From Actinopolymorpha alba DSM 45243 (GTDB lineage Bacteria > Actinomycetota > Actinomycetes > Propionibacteriales > Actinopolymorphaceae): DNA of 64,000 nt. The notes under the pieces were generated by a model. It was given only the letters and a program-made list of their open reading frames with translations, was not told where the DNA came from and made no database searches. The stretch is from contig NZ_KB892707.1 in NCBI RefSeq assembly GCF_000373925.1, positions 372,001 through 436,000 on the forward strand, written 5' to 3'. Within the stretch, counting starts at the first letter, position 1, and the number at the start of each line of letters is the position of its first letter. Position numbers and translations under genes: made by a program. This document shows, one piece after another, positions 51,928 through 60,771 of the stretch.

Positions 51928-53598
51928 TTAGTGCTCCGGGAGGTCGGCGGGGGCGCTGGCGAGGTCGCTGGCGCTGACGCCCGCGAGCGCCCTGGTAACG
52001 GTGGGGATGGCGGTCAGGAGGCGCCGGGTGTAGGGGTGGGCGGGTTGGGTGTAGACCTGCTCGGTCGGGCCGATCTCGACGAGTTCACCCTGGTGGAGGA
52101 CACCGATCGTGTCGCAGATCTGGCGTACGACGGCAAGGTCGTGGGACACGAACACCAGCGTGAGTTCGTGGCTGTCGGCGAGCGAGGCGAGCAATTCCAG
52201 AATCCGCGATCGGACCGACGCGTCGAGAGCGCTCACGGGTTCGTCCGCGATGAGAACCTTCGGCGCGGGCGCGAGGGCCCGGGCGATCGAGATGCGTTGG
52301 CGCTGCCCGCCGGAGAACTCATGCGGGAACCTCACCGCTGCATCGGCCGGCAGTCCGACCGCGTCGAGGAGGTCCCGAACCCGGTTGGCCCGCTCGGTGC
52401 GCAGGCGTGCACGGCCCAATGCCACCAGGGGTTCGGCGACGATCTCACCGACCCGCATGCGCGGATCCAGGGAGCCCGAGGGGTCCTGGAACACCATCTG
52501 TACGTCCTCACGCAGGAACCGCAACCTGCGCTCCGGCAAGGCGCTGATCTCCCGGCCCGCGAAGCGGACCGATCCGCTGGTCGGCCGGTCGAGGCCGGCG
52601 AGGAGCCGGACCAGGGTGGACTTCCCGGAGCCCGACTCGCCCACGATCCCGAACCGCTGTCCGGCCGCGACGTCGAAGCTCACGTCCCGAAGGCCCGCCA
52701 CTCGCGGGCGGGGCGTCAGGAGGGAGGTACGCGGACGGGTGTAGACCCGCGCGGCGTTCTCGACGCTGAGCAGGCTCTGCCCCGCCTTCTGGACAGACGA
52801 AGCTGCGTCGCTGGCCGGCGGCTCGGCCGCGTCAAGGAGTGCTTGCGTGTACGGATGTTGGGGCCGGGTGAAGACCTGCTCGACCGGGCCGCTCTCGACA
52901 ATGGACCCGTCGCGCATCACCAGCACCCGGCTGCACACCGTCGCGACCACCGCCAGGTCGTGGGTGATGAAGAGCAGGCTCGTGTCACGATGCGCCGTAC
53001 CCGCCACGATCAGGTCGAGGATCTGTGCCTGCACCGTGACATCGAGGGCGCTGGTGGGTTCGTCGCAAAGGAGTACAGCCGGCTCGTTGGCAAGCGCCAT
53101 CGCGATCAGGACCCGCTGCCGCTGGCCGCCCGAGAGCTGGTGCGGATAGGCGCGGGCGGCCTGGGCGGGATCGGGCAGGCGTACCTGATCGAGGAGTTCC
53201 ACCGCCTTCGCCGCGGCCGCCGCCCGGCCGATGCCGGTCTGATGGAGCCGCAGCACCTCAGCCACCTGGTCGCCCACCCGCATGAGCGGATTCAACGCGG
53301 ACATGGGTTCCTGGAAGACCATGCTGAGGCGGTTGCCGCGAAGATCCGCGAGCGCGCGTTCGCCCGTGTCGAGCAGGTCGGTGGAGGTGCCGGCGAGCCG
53401 TACGGAGCCGCTGGCCCGCAGGCCCTCGGGGAGCAGGCCCATGATGGCGAGGGCGGTCAGTGACTTGCCCGAGCCGGACTCGCCGATCAGACCCACGCGT
53501 TCGCCGGGGGCGAGGGTGAGGTCGACGCCGGTCACCAGCGCCTCCCCATCATGCCGGTGTACGGCGAGACGGCGTACTGTCAAGGTTTCCTTGCTCAT
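51928..53598 (-). CDS. Oligopeptide ABC transporter, fused DppD-DppF ATPase
   Basis: This 556-residue protein has two complete ABC ATPase modules in tandem. The first shows GLIGESGSGKSLTALAIMG, HQLSGGQRQRVLIAMAL and LLCDEPTSALD. The second shows GIVGESGSGKSTLVRLLAG, EFSGGQRQRISIARALAP and LIADEPVSALDAS. Both have the C-terminal OPT extensions (GPVEQVFTRPQHPYTQALLD, IGPTEQVYTQPAHPYTRRLL) of the peptide/nickel transporter group. It powers uptake through the two permeases encoded upstream. The start overlaps the dppC-like stop. Confidence 0.93.
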   Translation of the reverse strand: MSKETLTVRRLAVHRHDGEALVTGVDLTLAPGERVGLIGESGSGKSLTALAIMGLLPEGLRASGSVRLAGTSTDLLDTGERALADLRGNRLSMVFQEPMSALNPLMRVGDQVAEVLRLHQTGIGRAAAAAKAVELLDQVRLPDPAQAARAYPHQLSGGQRQRVLIAMALANEPAVLLCDEPTSALDVTVQAQILDLIVAGTAHRDTSLLFITHDLAVVATVCSRVLVMRDGSIVESGPVEQVFTRPQHPYTQALLDAAEPPASDAASSVQKAGQSLLSVENAARVYTRPRTSLLTPRPRVAGLRDVSFDVAAGQRFGIVGESGSGKSTLVRLLAGLDRPTSGSVRFAGREISALPERRLRFLREDVQMVFQDPSGSLDPRMRVGEIVAEPLVALGRARLRTERANRVRDLLDAVGLPADAAVRFPHEFSGGQRQRISIARALAPAPKVLIADEPVSALDASVRSRILELLASLADSHELTLVFVSHDLAVVRQICDTIGVLHQGELVEIGPTEQVYTQPAHPYTRRLLTAIPTVTRALAGVSASDLASAPADLPEH

Positions 53599-54434
53599 CG
53601 TCGCCGCTCCAGCCGCGGGTCGTAACGGTCGCGGAGCCCGTCACCGAACAGGTTGAAACCCAACACCGCAAGGGCAATCGCGACGCCTGGCCACACCGCG
53701 AGCAGGGGGTGGGTGAAGAGGAGTTCCTGGGACTCCTGCAGCATCCGGCCCCAGGAAGGTGTGGGCGGTGGCGTACCGAACCCGAGGAACGACAGTCCCG
53801 CTTCGGCGAGCACGGCGATCGCGAACGACACTGAGGCCTGCACGATCACCAGGCTCATGACGTTCGGGAGTACGTGGCGAACGGCGATACCAGGCCCGCG
53901 GCGTCCGGCCGCCCGTGCGGCGAGGGCGTACTCCGTGCTCATCACCTGAAGGGTTCCCGCCCGCACGACCCGGACGAACGCCGGAATGCTGGCCAGGCCG
54001 ATCGCCACCATGGCGGTGAGCGTGCTCGACCCGAACACCGCCCCGAACATGATCGCCAGCAGCAATGCCGGGAAGGCCATCGCCAGGTCGGTGGCCCGCA
54101 TGATGAATCCGGCCAGGCGCCGGGTCATGCCGGTCAGCACGCCGAGGGGTGTGCCCAGCACGGCGGCGACTCCGACCGCGATCACACCAACGAAGAGTGT
54201 GGTGCGGGATCCGACCATCAGCCGGCTGGCGATGTCGCGACCGAACGTGTCGGTGCCGAGCCAGTAGGTCGGGCTGGGGCCGAGCAGGCGATGGGTACTG
54301 TCCACGTGGTAGGGATCGTGCGGCGTCCACACGAACGACACCACGGCCACGAGAATCACCAGGCCGATCAGGGCACCGCCGGCGAGCAAGGAGAGGTTGA
54401 CGGTGCCAGTGCCCCGAGTCCGTGCGGCGCTCAT
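53595..54434 (-). CDS. Oligopeptide ABC transporter permease, DppC type
   Basis: The 279-residue protein has about six membrane segments and the conserved DppC-type loop (GTDTFGRDIASRLMVGSRTT) and EAA-like motif EYALAARAAGRRGPGIAVRH. It forms the channel with the DppB-type partner. ATG 54434 overlaps the previous stop; the open frame beyond it overlaps the dppB-type gene and lacks homology. The gene ends in an overlap with the ATPase gene. Confidence 0.92.
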   Translation of the reverse strand: MSAARTRGTGTVNLSLLAGGALIGLVILVAVVSFVWTPHDPYHVDSTHRLLGPSPTYWLGTDTFGRDIASRLMVGSRTTLFVGVIAVGVAAVLGTPLGVLTGMTRRLAGFIMRATDLAMAFPALLLAIMFGAVFGSSTLTAMVAIGLASIPAFVRVVRAGTLQVMSTEYALAARAAGRRGPGIAVRHVLPNVMSLVIVQASVSFAIAVLAEAGLSFLGFGTPPPTPSWGRMLQESQELLFTHPLLAVWPGVAIALAVLGFNLFGDGLRDRYDPRLERRR

Positions 54435-55378
54435 CGCGTGCCCCGCAGGCGCGGGTCGATTGCGGCGTACAGCAGTTCGACGGCGTAGTTGACGACCAGC
54501 ACCGCGATGACGAGGACCATGACAACACCTTGGACGAGCAGCAGGTCGCGGTTGGCGACGCCGTCGAGGAGCAGGCTCCCCAGCCCCGGAATCACGAACA
54601 CCCGCTCGACAACGATCGCACCGACCAGCAGGGTGGCCAACTGCAGGCCGAGCACGGTGCTGACCGGGATGGCGGCGTTGCGAAGTCCGTGCCGCAGCAG
54701 GGCTCGAGTCGGTGTGAGCCCTTTCGCGCGGGCGGTCCTCAGGTAGTCCTCCCGCAGGACGTCGAGCACCGCCGACCGAACGTAGCGCGCCAGGATCGCC
54801 GCCTGGGCGAGTCCCAGCGCCGTTGCGGGCAGGACGAGCTGCCGGACGAACTCCACCGGATCCTCGGCCGGTGGTGTGTAGCCGCCCGACGGCAGCCAGT
54901 CCAGGCGTACGGCGAAGAACGCCACGGCGAGCACGCCTGTCAGGAATGCGGGTACCGCAATCCCGAGCTGACTGAACGCCGACAGCACGAGACCGGAGAG
55001 CCGCCGGTGCCGCACCGCCATCACCGTCCCAGCAGGAACGGCGACCAACAAGGCGATCACCATGGCGGCTCCCACCAACCACAGGGTCACGCCCAGCCGG
55101 TCGATCACCTGCGGCCCGATCGCCTCCCGGGTGACGTAAGAGCGCCCGAAGTCACCGACCACGAGCCCGCGCATCCATCCGAGGTACTGCGCGAACAGCG
55201 GCCGATCGGTGCCGAACTCCTTCTGGAGTTGGGCTACCGCCTCCGGCGTCGCGTTGACGCCGAGCGCCACCCGAGCCGGATCGCCGGGCAGGACGGCCAG
55301 GAAGCCGAACACCACCACGCTGGCCACCGCCAGGCTGGCGACGAACACGCCGGTGCGGGTGAGGAAGCGGTGCGACAC
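54431..55378 (-). CDS. Oligopeptide ABC transporter permease, DppB type
   Basis: The 315-residue protein has an N-terminal membrane helix, an extracytoplasmic loop with GTDRPLFAQYLGWMRGLVVG, five more membrane helices and the EAA motif YLRTARAKGLTPTRALLRHG. It is typical of DppB/OppB. It starts seven bases after the binding-protein stop, with GTG 55378. The C-terminus YAAIDPRLRGTR is the usual end of this family. Confidence 0.93.
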   Translation of the reverse strand: MSHRFLTRTGVFVASLAVASVVVFGFLAVLPGDPARVALGVNATPEAVAQLQKEFGTDRPLFAQYLGWMRGLVVGDFGRSYVTREAIGPQVIDRLGVTLWLVGAAMVIALLVAVPAGTVMAVRHRRLSGLVLSAFSQLGIAVPAFLTGVLAVAFFAVRLDWLPSGGYTPPAEDPVEFVRQLVLPATALGLAQAAILARYVRSAVLDVLREDYLRTARAKGLTPTRALLRHGLRNAAIPVSTVLGLQLATLLVGAIVVERVFVIPGLGSLLLDGVANRDLLLVQGVVMVLVIAVLVVNYAVELLYAAIDPRLRGTR

Positions 55379-55385
55379 GGCCGAC

Positions 55386-56909
55386 TCAGGAGGTGCTGAC
55401 GGAGACGGCGGTCAGATCGAACGCTTCGGACACCACGTTCGTCGGCAGGCCCTTGACCTGCGGCCTGGCCACCATGAGGTTGGGGAAGAGGAACAACCAG
55501 TCAGCGGCCGCGTCGTCAGAGAGGGTGCGTGCCACCTGTTTCATCGCGGCGACCTGCTGCTGCGGAGTGCCCGCGTCAGCCCGCGCAAGGAGGTCTTGCA
55601 CCTGCTTGTTGTCGTAACGCCAGTAGTAGGTGGGGTTTCCCCAGCTGGTGATGTCGCGCGGCTCCACGTGGGCGATGATCGACAGGTCGTAGTCGGCCTT
55701 CGTGTAAACCTCGTCGAGCCAGCGGGCCGGGAACTCCAGCACGTCGATCTGGGCGGTCACTCCGACCTCGGCGAGCTGGCTCTTGACGACCTGGGCGATG
55801 GCGACCGCGTAAGGCAGGTTGGGGATCCGCAGCCGCAGCGTGAGCTTGGGGACGCCGGCAGCGGCGAGAAGTCGCTTCGCCTGGGCCGGATCGTGGGGAT
55901 AGCGGGTGGACAGGTCTTCGTACCACGGGTCGGTTGGTGGCACCATCGACCCGATCAGCGTGCCGTGGCCGGCCCACGCGGTGTCAAGGACGGCTTTGCG
56001 GTCGATGGCGTAGCGCAGTGCCAGGCGGACCCGGCGATCCGTCAAGGGCGCCTTGCTGTTGTTGAACGACAGCACGACCTCGCCGTTGGTGGTGCCCTCG
56101 ATGATGTGGTACTTCGACTTGTCCTTGAACTCCGACAGGGTTTCCGGCGTCTGCACGGTGCTGACGACGTCGATCCCGCCGGTACGAAGGGCGTTGTTCA
56201 TCGCCGTCGGGTCCTTGAAGTACCTCAGCGTCACCGTCCGTACGGTGGGCTTCCGGCCCCAGTAACGCGGGTTTGCCTTCAGGACAAGGGCATTCCCGCG
56301 GGTCCACCGGTCGAGGACGTACGGCCCGGTGCCGATGGGTTTGGTGGCGAGCTCCGCGACGCCGGTGCGGGAGAACATCGCCCCGATCCGGGTGGTCATC
56401 GCGAACAACCATGAGTTGCTCGGCCGCTTCAGCTTCACTGTAAGGATCGTCGGCGAGGTGGCCTCGGCCGTGTCGACGACATCCATGCCGGCCTTGAGCG
56501 AGGTTGTCCAGTCGGTCTTGACGCGATTGATGCTGAACGCCGCGTCCTCGGCGGTGAACGGCTTACCGTCGCTGAAGGTCACGTCCTTGTGCAGGGTGAA
56601 GGTGTAGGTCCTGCGGTCAGGGCTGACCTGCCACTTCGTCGCCAGCAACGGCACGATCTCGCCGTTCGCGTCGAGCTTCACCAGGCCCTCGTAGACGTTC
56701 ACCAGCAGTGCCTGGGGGATGGCGGCACCGTCGTTCCTGGTGAAGTCCAGGCTCGCCGGCTCGGCGATCATGCCGACCTCGAGACTGTTGACCTTGTCAG
56801 GATCCTGGGACTGCTGGCCCGTGGTCCTGCTCCCGGCGGAGCAGGCGGGTATGAGAGTAAGCGCCGCGACGCTGATGAGAATCGCGGCCCGTCGGGGAAT
56901 GCTCCCCAT
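55386..56909 (-). CDS. Solute-binding lipoprotein of the oligopeptide ABC transporter
   Basis: This 507-residue family 5 binding protein has a lipoprotein signal peptide ending at IPAC, then EPASLDFTRNDGA, LVNVYEGLVKLDANGEIVPL, WQVSPDRRTYTFTLHKDVTF and KPIGTGPYVLDRW, with RRVRLALRYAIDRKAVLDTA in the second lobe. Ligands are most likely peptides, nickel chelates or opines. ATG 56909 follows AGGAGGT at seven bases; the open frame reaches further upstream without a signal peptide. First gene of the transporter operon. Confidence 0.92.
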   Translation of the reverse strand: MGSIPRRAAILISVAALTLIPACSAGSRTTGQQSQDPDKVNSLEVGMIAEPASLDFTRNDGAAIPQALLVNVYEGLVKLDANGEIVPLLATKWQVSPDRRTYTFTLHKDVTFSDGKPFTAEDAAFSINRVKTDWTTSLKAGMDVVDTAEATSPTILTVKLKRPSNSWLFAMTTRIGAMFSRTGVAELATKPIGTGPYVLDRWTRGNALVLKANPRYWGRKPTVRTVTLRYFKDPTAMNNALRTGGIDVVSTVQTPETLSEFKDKSKYHIIEGTTNGEVVLSFNNSKAPLTDRRVRLALRYAIDRKAVLDTAWAGHGTLIGSMVPPTDPWYEDLSTRYPHDPAQAKRLLAAAGVPKLTLRLRIPNLPYAVAIAQVVKSQLAEVGVTAQIDVLEFPARWLDEVYTKADYDLSIIAHVEPRDITSWGNPTYYWRYDNKQVQDLLARADAGTPQQQVAAMKQVARTLSDDAAADWLFLFPNLMVARPQVKGLPTNVVSEAFDLTAVSVSTS

Positions 56910-56991
56910 CGCTACCTCCTGTGCGTGTGCCCTGCATGCCGTACGGTCACGCGGGCGGGTCGGGGCGTCGACACCCCTGGCATGGCACCGA

Positions 56992-57684
56992 TCATGCCGT
57001 CCCGGCGAGCCGGATGGTGAGGGCAGTGCCGTCAACCTCGACGCGGAGGTTCTGTAGGTCTTCCACAATGAGGTCGGCGTCGAGCTCTGCGGGGGAGTGG
57101 TGGGTCGTGACGGCGACGCTGCGCATCCCGGCGGCGCGGGCGGCGGCCAGGCCGGCCGGAGCGTCCTCCACCACCAGGCAGCGGCTCGGCTCGATGCCGA
57201 GGCGTTCGGCGCCGCGCAGGAAGGGCTCGGGGTCCGGCTTGCCGCGGCGTACGTCGTCGGCGGTGACCAACATCGGCGGCACCGGCAGAGCGGCGGCCTC
57301 GATGCGCGCCTGCGCGACCGCGCGGTTGCCGGACGTCACGATCGCCCAACGATCCACCGGGAGGCCGGAGACGAACTCACGCGCTCCCGGCAGAGCTGTG
57401 ATGCCGTCCACGTCGGCGACCTCGAGCTCGTCGATCCGCCGGTGTGCGGCCGCCACCTGGTCAGCGGGAACGAGCGCGGCCACGATCGCGGCGGAGGTGA
57501 GGCCGTGGCCGACGACCCTGCTGAACTCCTCGCGAGTGACTGAGTGTTCGACGGCCCAGCGACTCCAGGCCCGGATCAGCGCTGGTGTCGAGTCGACCAG
57601 TGTGCCGTCGAGGTCAAGGAGGACCGCTTCCACCGTGAGTTCGGCGTCCGCGAGGTTTGAGGTGCTTCCTGTCGTAGTGGTCAC
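56992..57684 (-). CDS. HAD-superfamily phosphatase (sugar-phosphatase-like)
   Basis: The 230-residue hydrolase has motif I LLDLDGTLVDSTPALIRAW, motif II IVTSGNRAVA, a lysine in RRGKPDPEPFLRGAERLG (motif III) and VVEDAPAGLAAARAAGM (motif IV). The cap is the small helical subtype seen in sugar phosphatases and beta-phosphoglucomutases. It lies 82 bases upstream of the ABC operon on the same strand and may share its promoter. Substrate unknown. Confidence 0.88.
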   Translation of the reverse strand: MTTTTGSTSNLADAELTVEAVLLDLDGTLVDSTPALIRAWSRWAVEHSVTREEFSRVVGHGLTSAAIVAALVPADQVAAAHRRIDELEVADVDGITALPGAREFVSGLPVDRWAIVTSGNRAVAQARIEAAALPVPPMLVTADDVRRGKPDPEPFLRGAERLGIEPSRCLVVEDAPAGLAAARAAGMRSVAVTTHHSPAELDADLIVEDLQNLRVEVDGTALTIRLAGTA

Positions 57685-57716
57685 GTCCCCCGACCGTACC
57701 TGCCGGGCCGATCACC

Positions 57717-57840
57717 TCAGCTGGCGACCGCGAGCAGGATCTTGCCGTGGCTCTGGCCGCTTTCGAGGCGACGGTGGGCCTCGGCGGCTCGGAGGGTCCA
57801 GGGAGCCGGCTTCCAACGTCTGAGCAGGGCGGGTCCGGCC
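57717..57840 (-). pseudogene. C-terminal remnant of a quinone oxidoreductase gene
   Basis: On the minus strand, just after the HAD gene's start region, a short frame ends ...AAEAHRRLESGQSHGKILLAVAS followed by TGA (57717-57719); I read about 35 residues. This is the standard C-terminus of zeta-crystallin-type NADPH:quinone oxidoreductases (the HxxLExGxxxGKxxL pattern). Nothing upstream on that strand belongs to such a protein, so most of the gene is gone. It is a decayed relic in the 262-base gap before the iron-dehydrogenase gene. Confidence 0.65.
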
Positions 57841-57946
57841 TGCATGGGTCATGCGTTCGCTCCTCGCTTGCATCCGCCTTCGGCGTACGTCACGGTCGCA
57901 AGCGACGGTTGCCGCCGCTAATCCGGTTTTGGGGAAGGAGCTGAGG

Positions 57947-59257
57947 ATGACTGCATCAGCCGCATCGCCACGGGGCTCAACCGGCCCCGCTCAGCCTGAA
58001 ACGATCTTCACCTGGGCTGGACCGGCCCTGAAGTTCGGCGTTGGCGCGGTGGACGAGATCGGGTACGACGTGGCCGCTCTCGGAACCAACCGCGTCCTCG
58101 TGCTGACCGACCCAGGCGTCGCGGCGACCGGCGTACCGCAACGCGTCCTTGACAGTCTGCGGGCGTCCGGCCTCGTGGCGGAGCTGTTCACCGGCGTCCA
58201 CGTCGAGCCCACGGACGCGAGCGTCCGCGCGGCCGTCGACTTCGCCATGGGAGGCGGCTGGGACGGCTTCGTCGCGGTCGGGGGAGGCTCGGCGATCGAT
58301 ACGGCCAAGGCCGTCAACCTGATGACGACCTACCCTGCCGACCTCGTGGAGTACCTCAACCCGCCGATCGGTGAGGGGAAGCCGCCCGCTGGACCGGTCA
58401 AGCCGCTCATCGCTGTCCCCACCACAGCGGGCACCGGCGCCGAAAGCACCGCGGTCTGCGTGATGGACCTTCTCGACCTGCGGGTAAAGACCGGTATCAG
58501 CCATCCCAGGCTGCGGCCGGTGCTGGCCGTGGTCGACCCGTCGGTGACGCTGACGCTGCCACCCGGGGTGACGGCCGCGACGGGGTTCGACATCCTCTGC
58601 CACGCGCTGGAGTCCTACACCGCCCGGCCGTACACCGCCTACGAGAAGCGGCGTCCCGAGCAACGCGTCGCCTACTGCGGTGCCAACCCGGTCTCCGACA
58701 TCTGGATCCAGCAGACCCTGCCACTGCTGGCCCGGTCGTTTCGTACCGCCTACCACCACGGAGACGACCTCGCCGCCCGCACCGACATGCTGCGGGCGGC
58801 GACGTTCGCGGGCCTGGGGTTTGGGAACGCCGGGGTGCACATCCCGCACGCCTGTGCCTATCCGATCGCCGGGCAGGTCCGCGACTTCCGGCCTGCGGAC
58901 TATCCCGATCATGTACCCCTCGTGCCGCACGGGATGGCGGTGGTGCTCACGGCGCCCGCGGCGTTCCGGCACACCTTCGCCGCCGACCCCGATCGCCATC
59001 TGTGGGCAGCGCACGTCCTCGATCCCGCGACGGATGCGGTCCGCGACGAGCGGGAACGCCTGCCCGAAGCGGTTCGGCGGCTCATGCGGGATCTCGCGAT
59101 ACCGAACGGCCTGATGGGAGTCGGCTACAGCGGGGCTGACCTCGACACCCTCGTGGACGGTGCGCTGAAGCAGCAACGCCTCCTCAGCATCGCGCCTGTT
59201 GATGTCGACGCCGACCTGCTGGCGACCGTCCTTCGCGAGTCCCTCACTGTGTGGTGA
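57947..59257 (+). CDS. Iron-containing alcohol dehydrogenase, HOT-like
   Basis: The 436-residue group III dehydrogenase shows the NAD-binding FVAVGGGSAIDTAKAVNL, VPTTAGTGAESTAV, and metal ligands Asp and His in GFDILCHALESYTARPY, His in GVHIPHACAYPIAG and His in LVPHGMAVVL. Length, the insert around GANPVSDIWIQQTL and the C-terminal region resemble hydroxyacid-oxoacid transhydrogenases (ADHFE1), so a 4-hydroxybutyrate-type substrate is possible. That assignment is inference. ATG 57947 has GAAGGAG six bases upstream. Confidence 0.85.
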   Translation: MTASAASPRGSTGPAQPETIFTWAGPALKFGVGAVDEIGYDVAALGTNRVLVLTDPGVAATGVPQRVLDSLRASGLVAELFTGVHVEPTDASVRAAVDFAMGGGWDGFVAVGGGSAIDTAKAVNLMTTYPADLVEYLNPPIGEGKPPAGPVKPLIAVPTTAGTGAESTAVCVMDLLDLRVKTGISHPRLRPVLAVVDPSVTLTLPPGVTAATGFDILCHALESYTARPYTAYEKRRPEQRVAYCGANPVSDIWIQQTLPLLARSFRTAYHHGDDLAARTDMLRAATFAGLGFGNAGVHIPHACAYPIAGQVRDFRPADYPDHVPLVPHGMAVVLTAPAAFRHTFAADPDRHLWAAHVLDPATDAVRDERERLPEAVRRLMRDLAIPNGLMGVGYSGADLDTLVDGALKQQRLLSIAPVDVDADLLATVLRESLTVW

Positions 59258-59321
59258 GACCCCCGCGCCGATCGTGTGGAGCGCAGATACGTACTCCGCC
59301 GCGCCGAACGCGTCACGCTGG

Positions 59322-59377
59322 CAAACCGGCAGGCTCGATGGCCCTTCTTTTCAAGGGTTGTCGAGCCTGCCGGTTTG
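59322..59377. terminator. Terminator between the iron-dehydrogenase and HNH genes
   Basis: A 17-bp perfect stem (CAAACCGGCAGGCTCGA at 59322-59338 with 59361-59377) encloses a second short stem CCCTT/AAGGG. It is followed on the plus strand by TTTGTTTGTCC. It ends both convergent units. Confidence 0.85.
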
Positions 59378-59402
59378 TTTGTCCCGCATCGTCCCGCGCA
59401 GG

Positions 59403-60630
59403 TTAGAAGGGCGGCGGGTCGGGGTCAGCGGGTTCTACGGGGTCGGTGAGGCGTGGTGGGGTGACCGTGTACTGCCGGCTGTGTGGGTCGGTGTAGGTGA
59501 AGTGGCCTGGGCTGGTTTGTTCGACTTTCCAGTCGCCCTCGGTTTTGACGCGGTGGTGGCGGCGGCATAGTGGTGCCACGTTCGCGACGGAGGTCTCACC
59601 GCCTTCGGAGTATGGCTTCGTGTGGTCGAGGTCGCAGCTGATGGCTGGGCGTCGGCACAGCATCCAGGTGCAGCGTTGGTTGAGTGACTGCACGAACTCT
59701 GCCGGGAGACCACGTAAGAAACGCATGGACATTGGATGCAGGTTCAGCAGTTGCCCGGTGACGGGGTGGGTGATGCCGATGGCGAACATCGCGTCTGGGT
59801 TGTCGAGATGGTTGGCGATCAGGCGTCTCGCTACTTCGGTGAAGATCGGACCGAACCCGCCAAGCTCCGCTGGCCGCTCCGCCAACTCGAACAGGGTCGT
59901 GATCGGCACGTTCAGCTGGAGCTTCGCCTTGATCGCCGCTCTCCAGGACCGGAACGCGAGCGGAATCTCCTGCTCGGCAAGGTCATCGTCGGACGGGATT
60001 TCCTCGCGGGACACGTTGTCGTTGCGGGGCTGACGTGCGGGCCGGTCAAACGGGTGGGTGTAGGTGGCGGGTTTGCAGTCCTCACACGGGCAGCCCGCAA
60101 GGTGGTGGTCGTGGTCGCACCCGGTGTGCCGGCACCCATCCTGCTCGGCGGCAGAGTCGTCCTGCGCACCCTCAGCTTCGGAAGGACTGTCGGTGTTGTT
60201 CTGCTCGTCGAGCAGATCGTCAAAGGACCCTTGACAAGGACTGGAGTCGTCGTGCCTCGCGCCGCCGTTCTCGCAGTCGCAGTCCTCGCCGCCACTGTCA
60301 CGGGCTTCTTCCTCGCCGTTGCAGATGAGGACGTCGGCTTCACCGGACAGCAGGGAGGCGGCGATATCGGCGCGCAACTGAGGCAAGGTGCGTTCGTCTC
60401 CGCCGGATTTCATGGTGCGGGCGATGGCGTCGAGGTAGGCCCAGGCTTGGGCTGCACGCCTCAGCCCAGCGGGCAACCTTCCGCCCCGCGCGGACCAGCT
60501 CCCCCACCTCGAACCCGTTGCAGGCAGACCGATCGACGCCAGCGAGCGCGGCCACCAACTCCGGGCCGGGAAGCATGTCGCCAAACCCGGGCGGGAGCGG
60601 AGAGATCCGCACACCATCGCCGTCGCTCAT
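59403..60630 (-). pseudogene. Disrupted DUF222/HNH endonuclease gene (13E12-type)
   Basis: The 5' part, from ATG 60630, reads MSDGDGVRISPLPPGFGDML, then GPELVAALAGVDRSACNGF and ELVRAGRKVARWAEA, the start of a DUF222 domain. Then homology moves to another frame at AAQAWAYLDAIARTMKSG and DERTLPQLRADIAASLL, the end of the same domain. Most of DUF222 (roughly 150-200 residues) is missing and the frame is shifted. The 3' part is intact: an acidic/Cys-His linker (CRHTGCDHDHHLAGCPCEDC) and a full HNH domain (CDLDHTKPYSEGGETSVANV, APLCRRHHRVKTEGDW). These genes are repeated in actinobacterial genomes, so this may be a deletion after recombination between copies. Confidence 0.75.
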
Positions 60631-60771
60631 GCGTTCGATTTTAGTCGATCGCGATCAGGCTCGCAACCGATAGCAACCGCGAGCATCCTTATTTACAAGG
60701 AGATTCGCCCGACGAGGCCGGACCTGAGGCAAGCTGACGAGCGGCCTCAGAGCGTGACCACACGGACAGAG

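Noticed and set aside
59736-60644. 302-codon plus-strand frame antisense to the HNH pseudogene
   Set aside because: The minus-strand HNH and DUF222 motifs are clear; this is a mirror frame with no domain.
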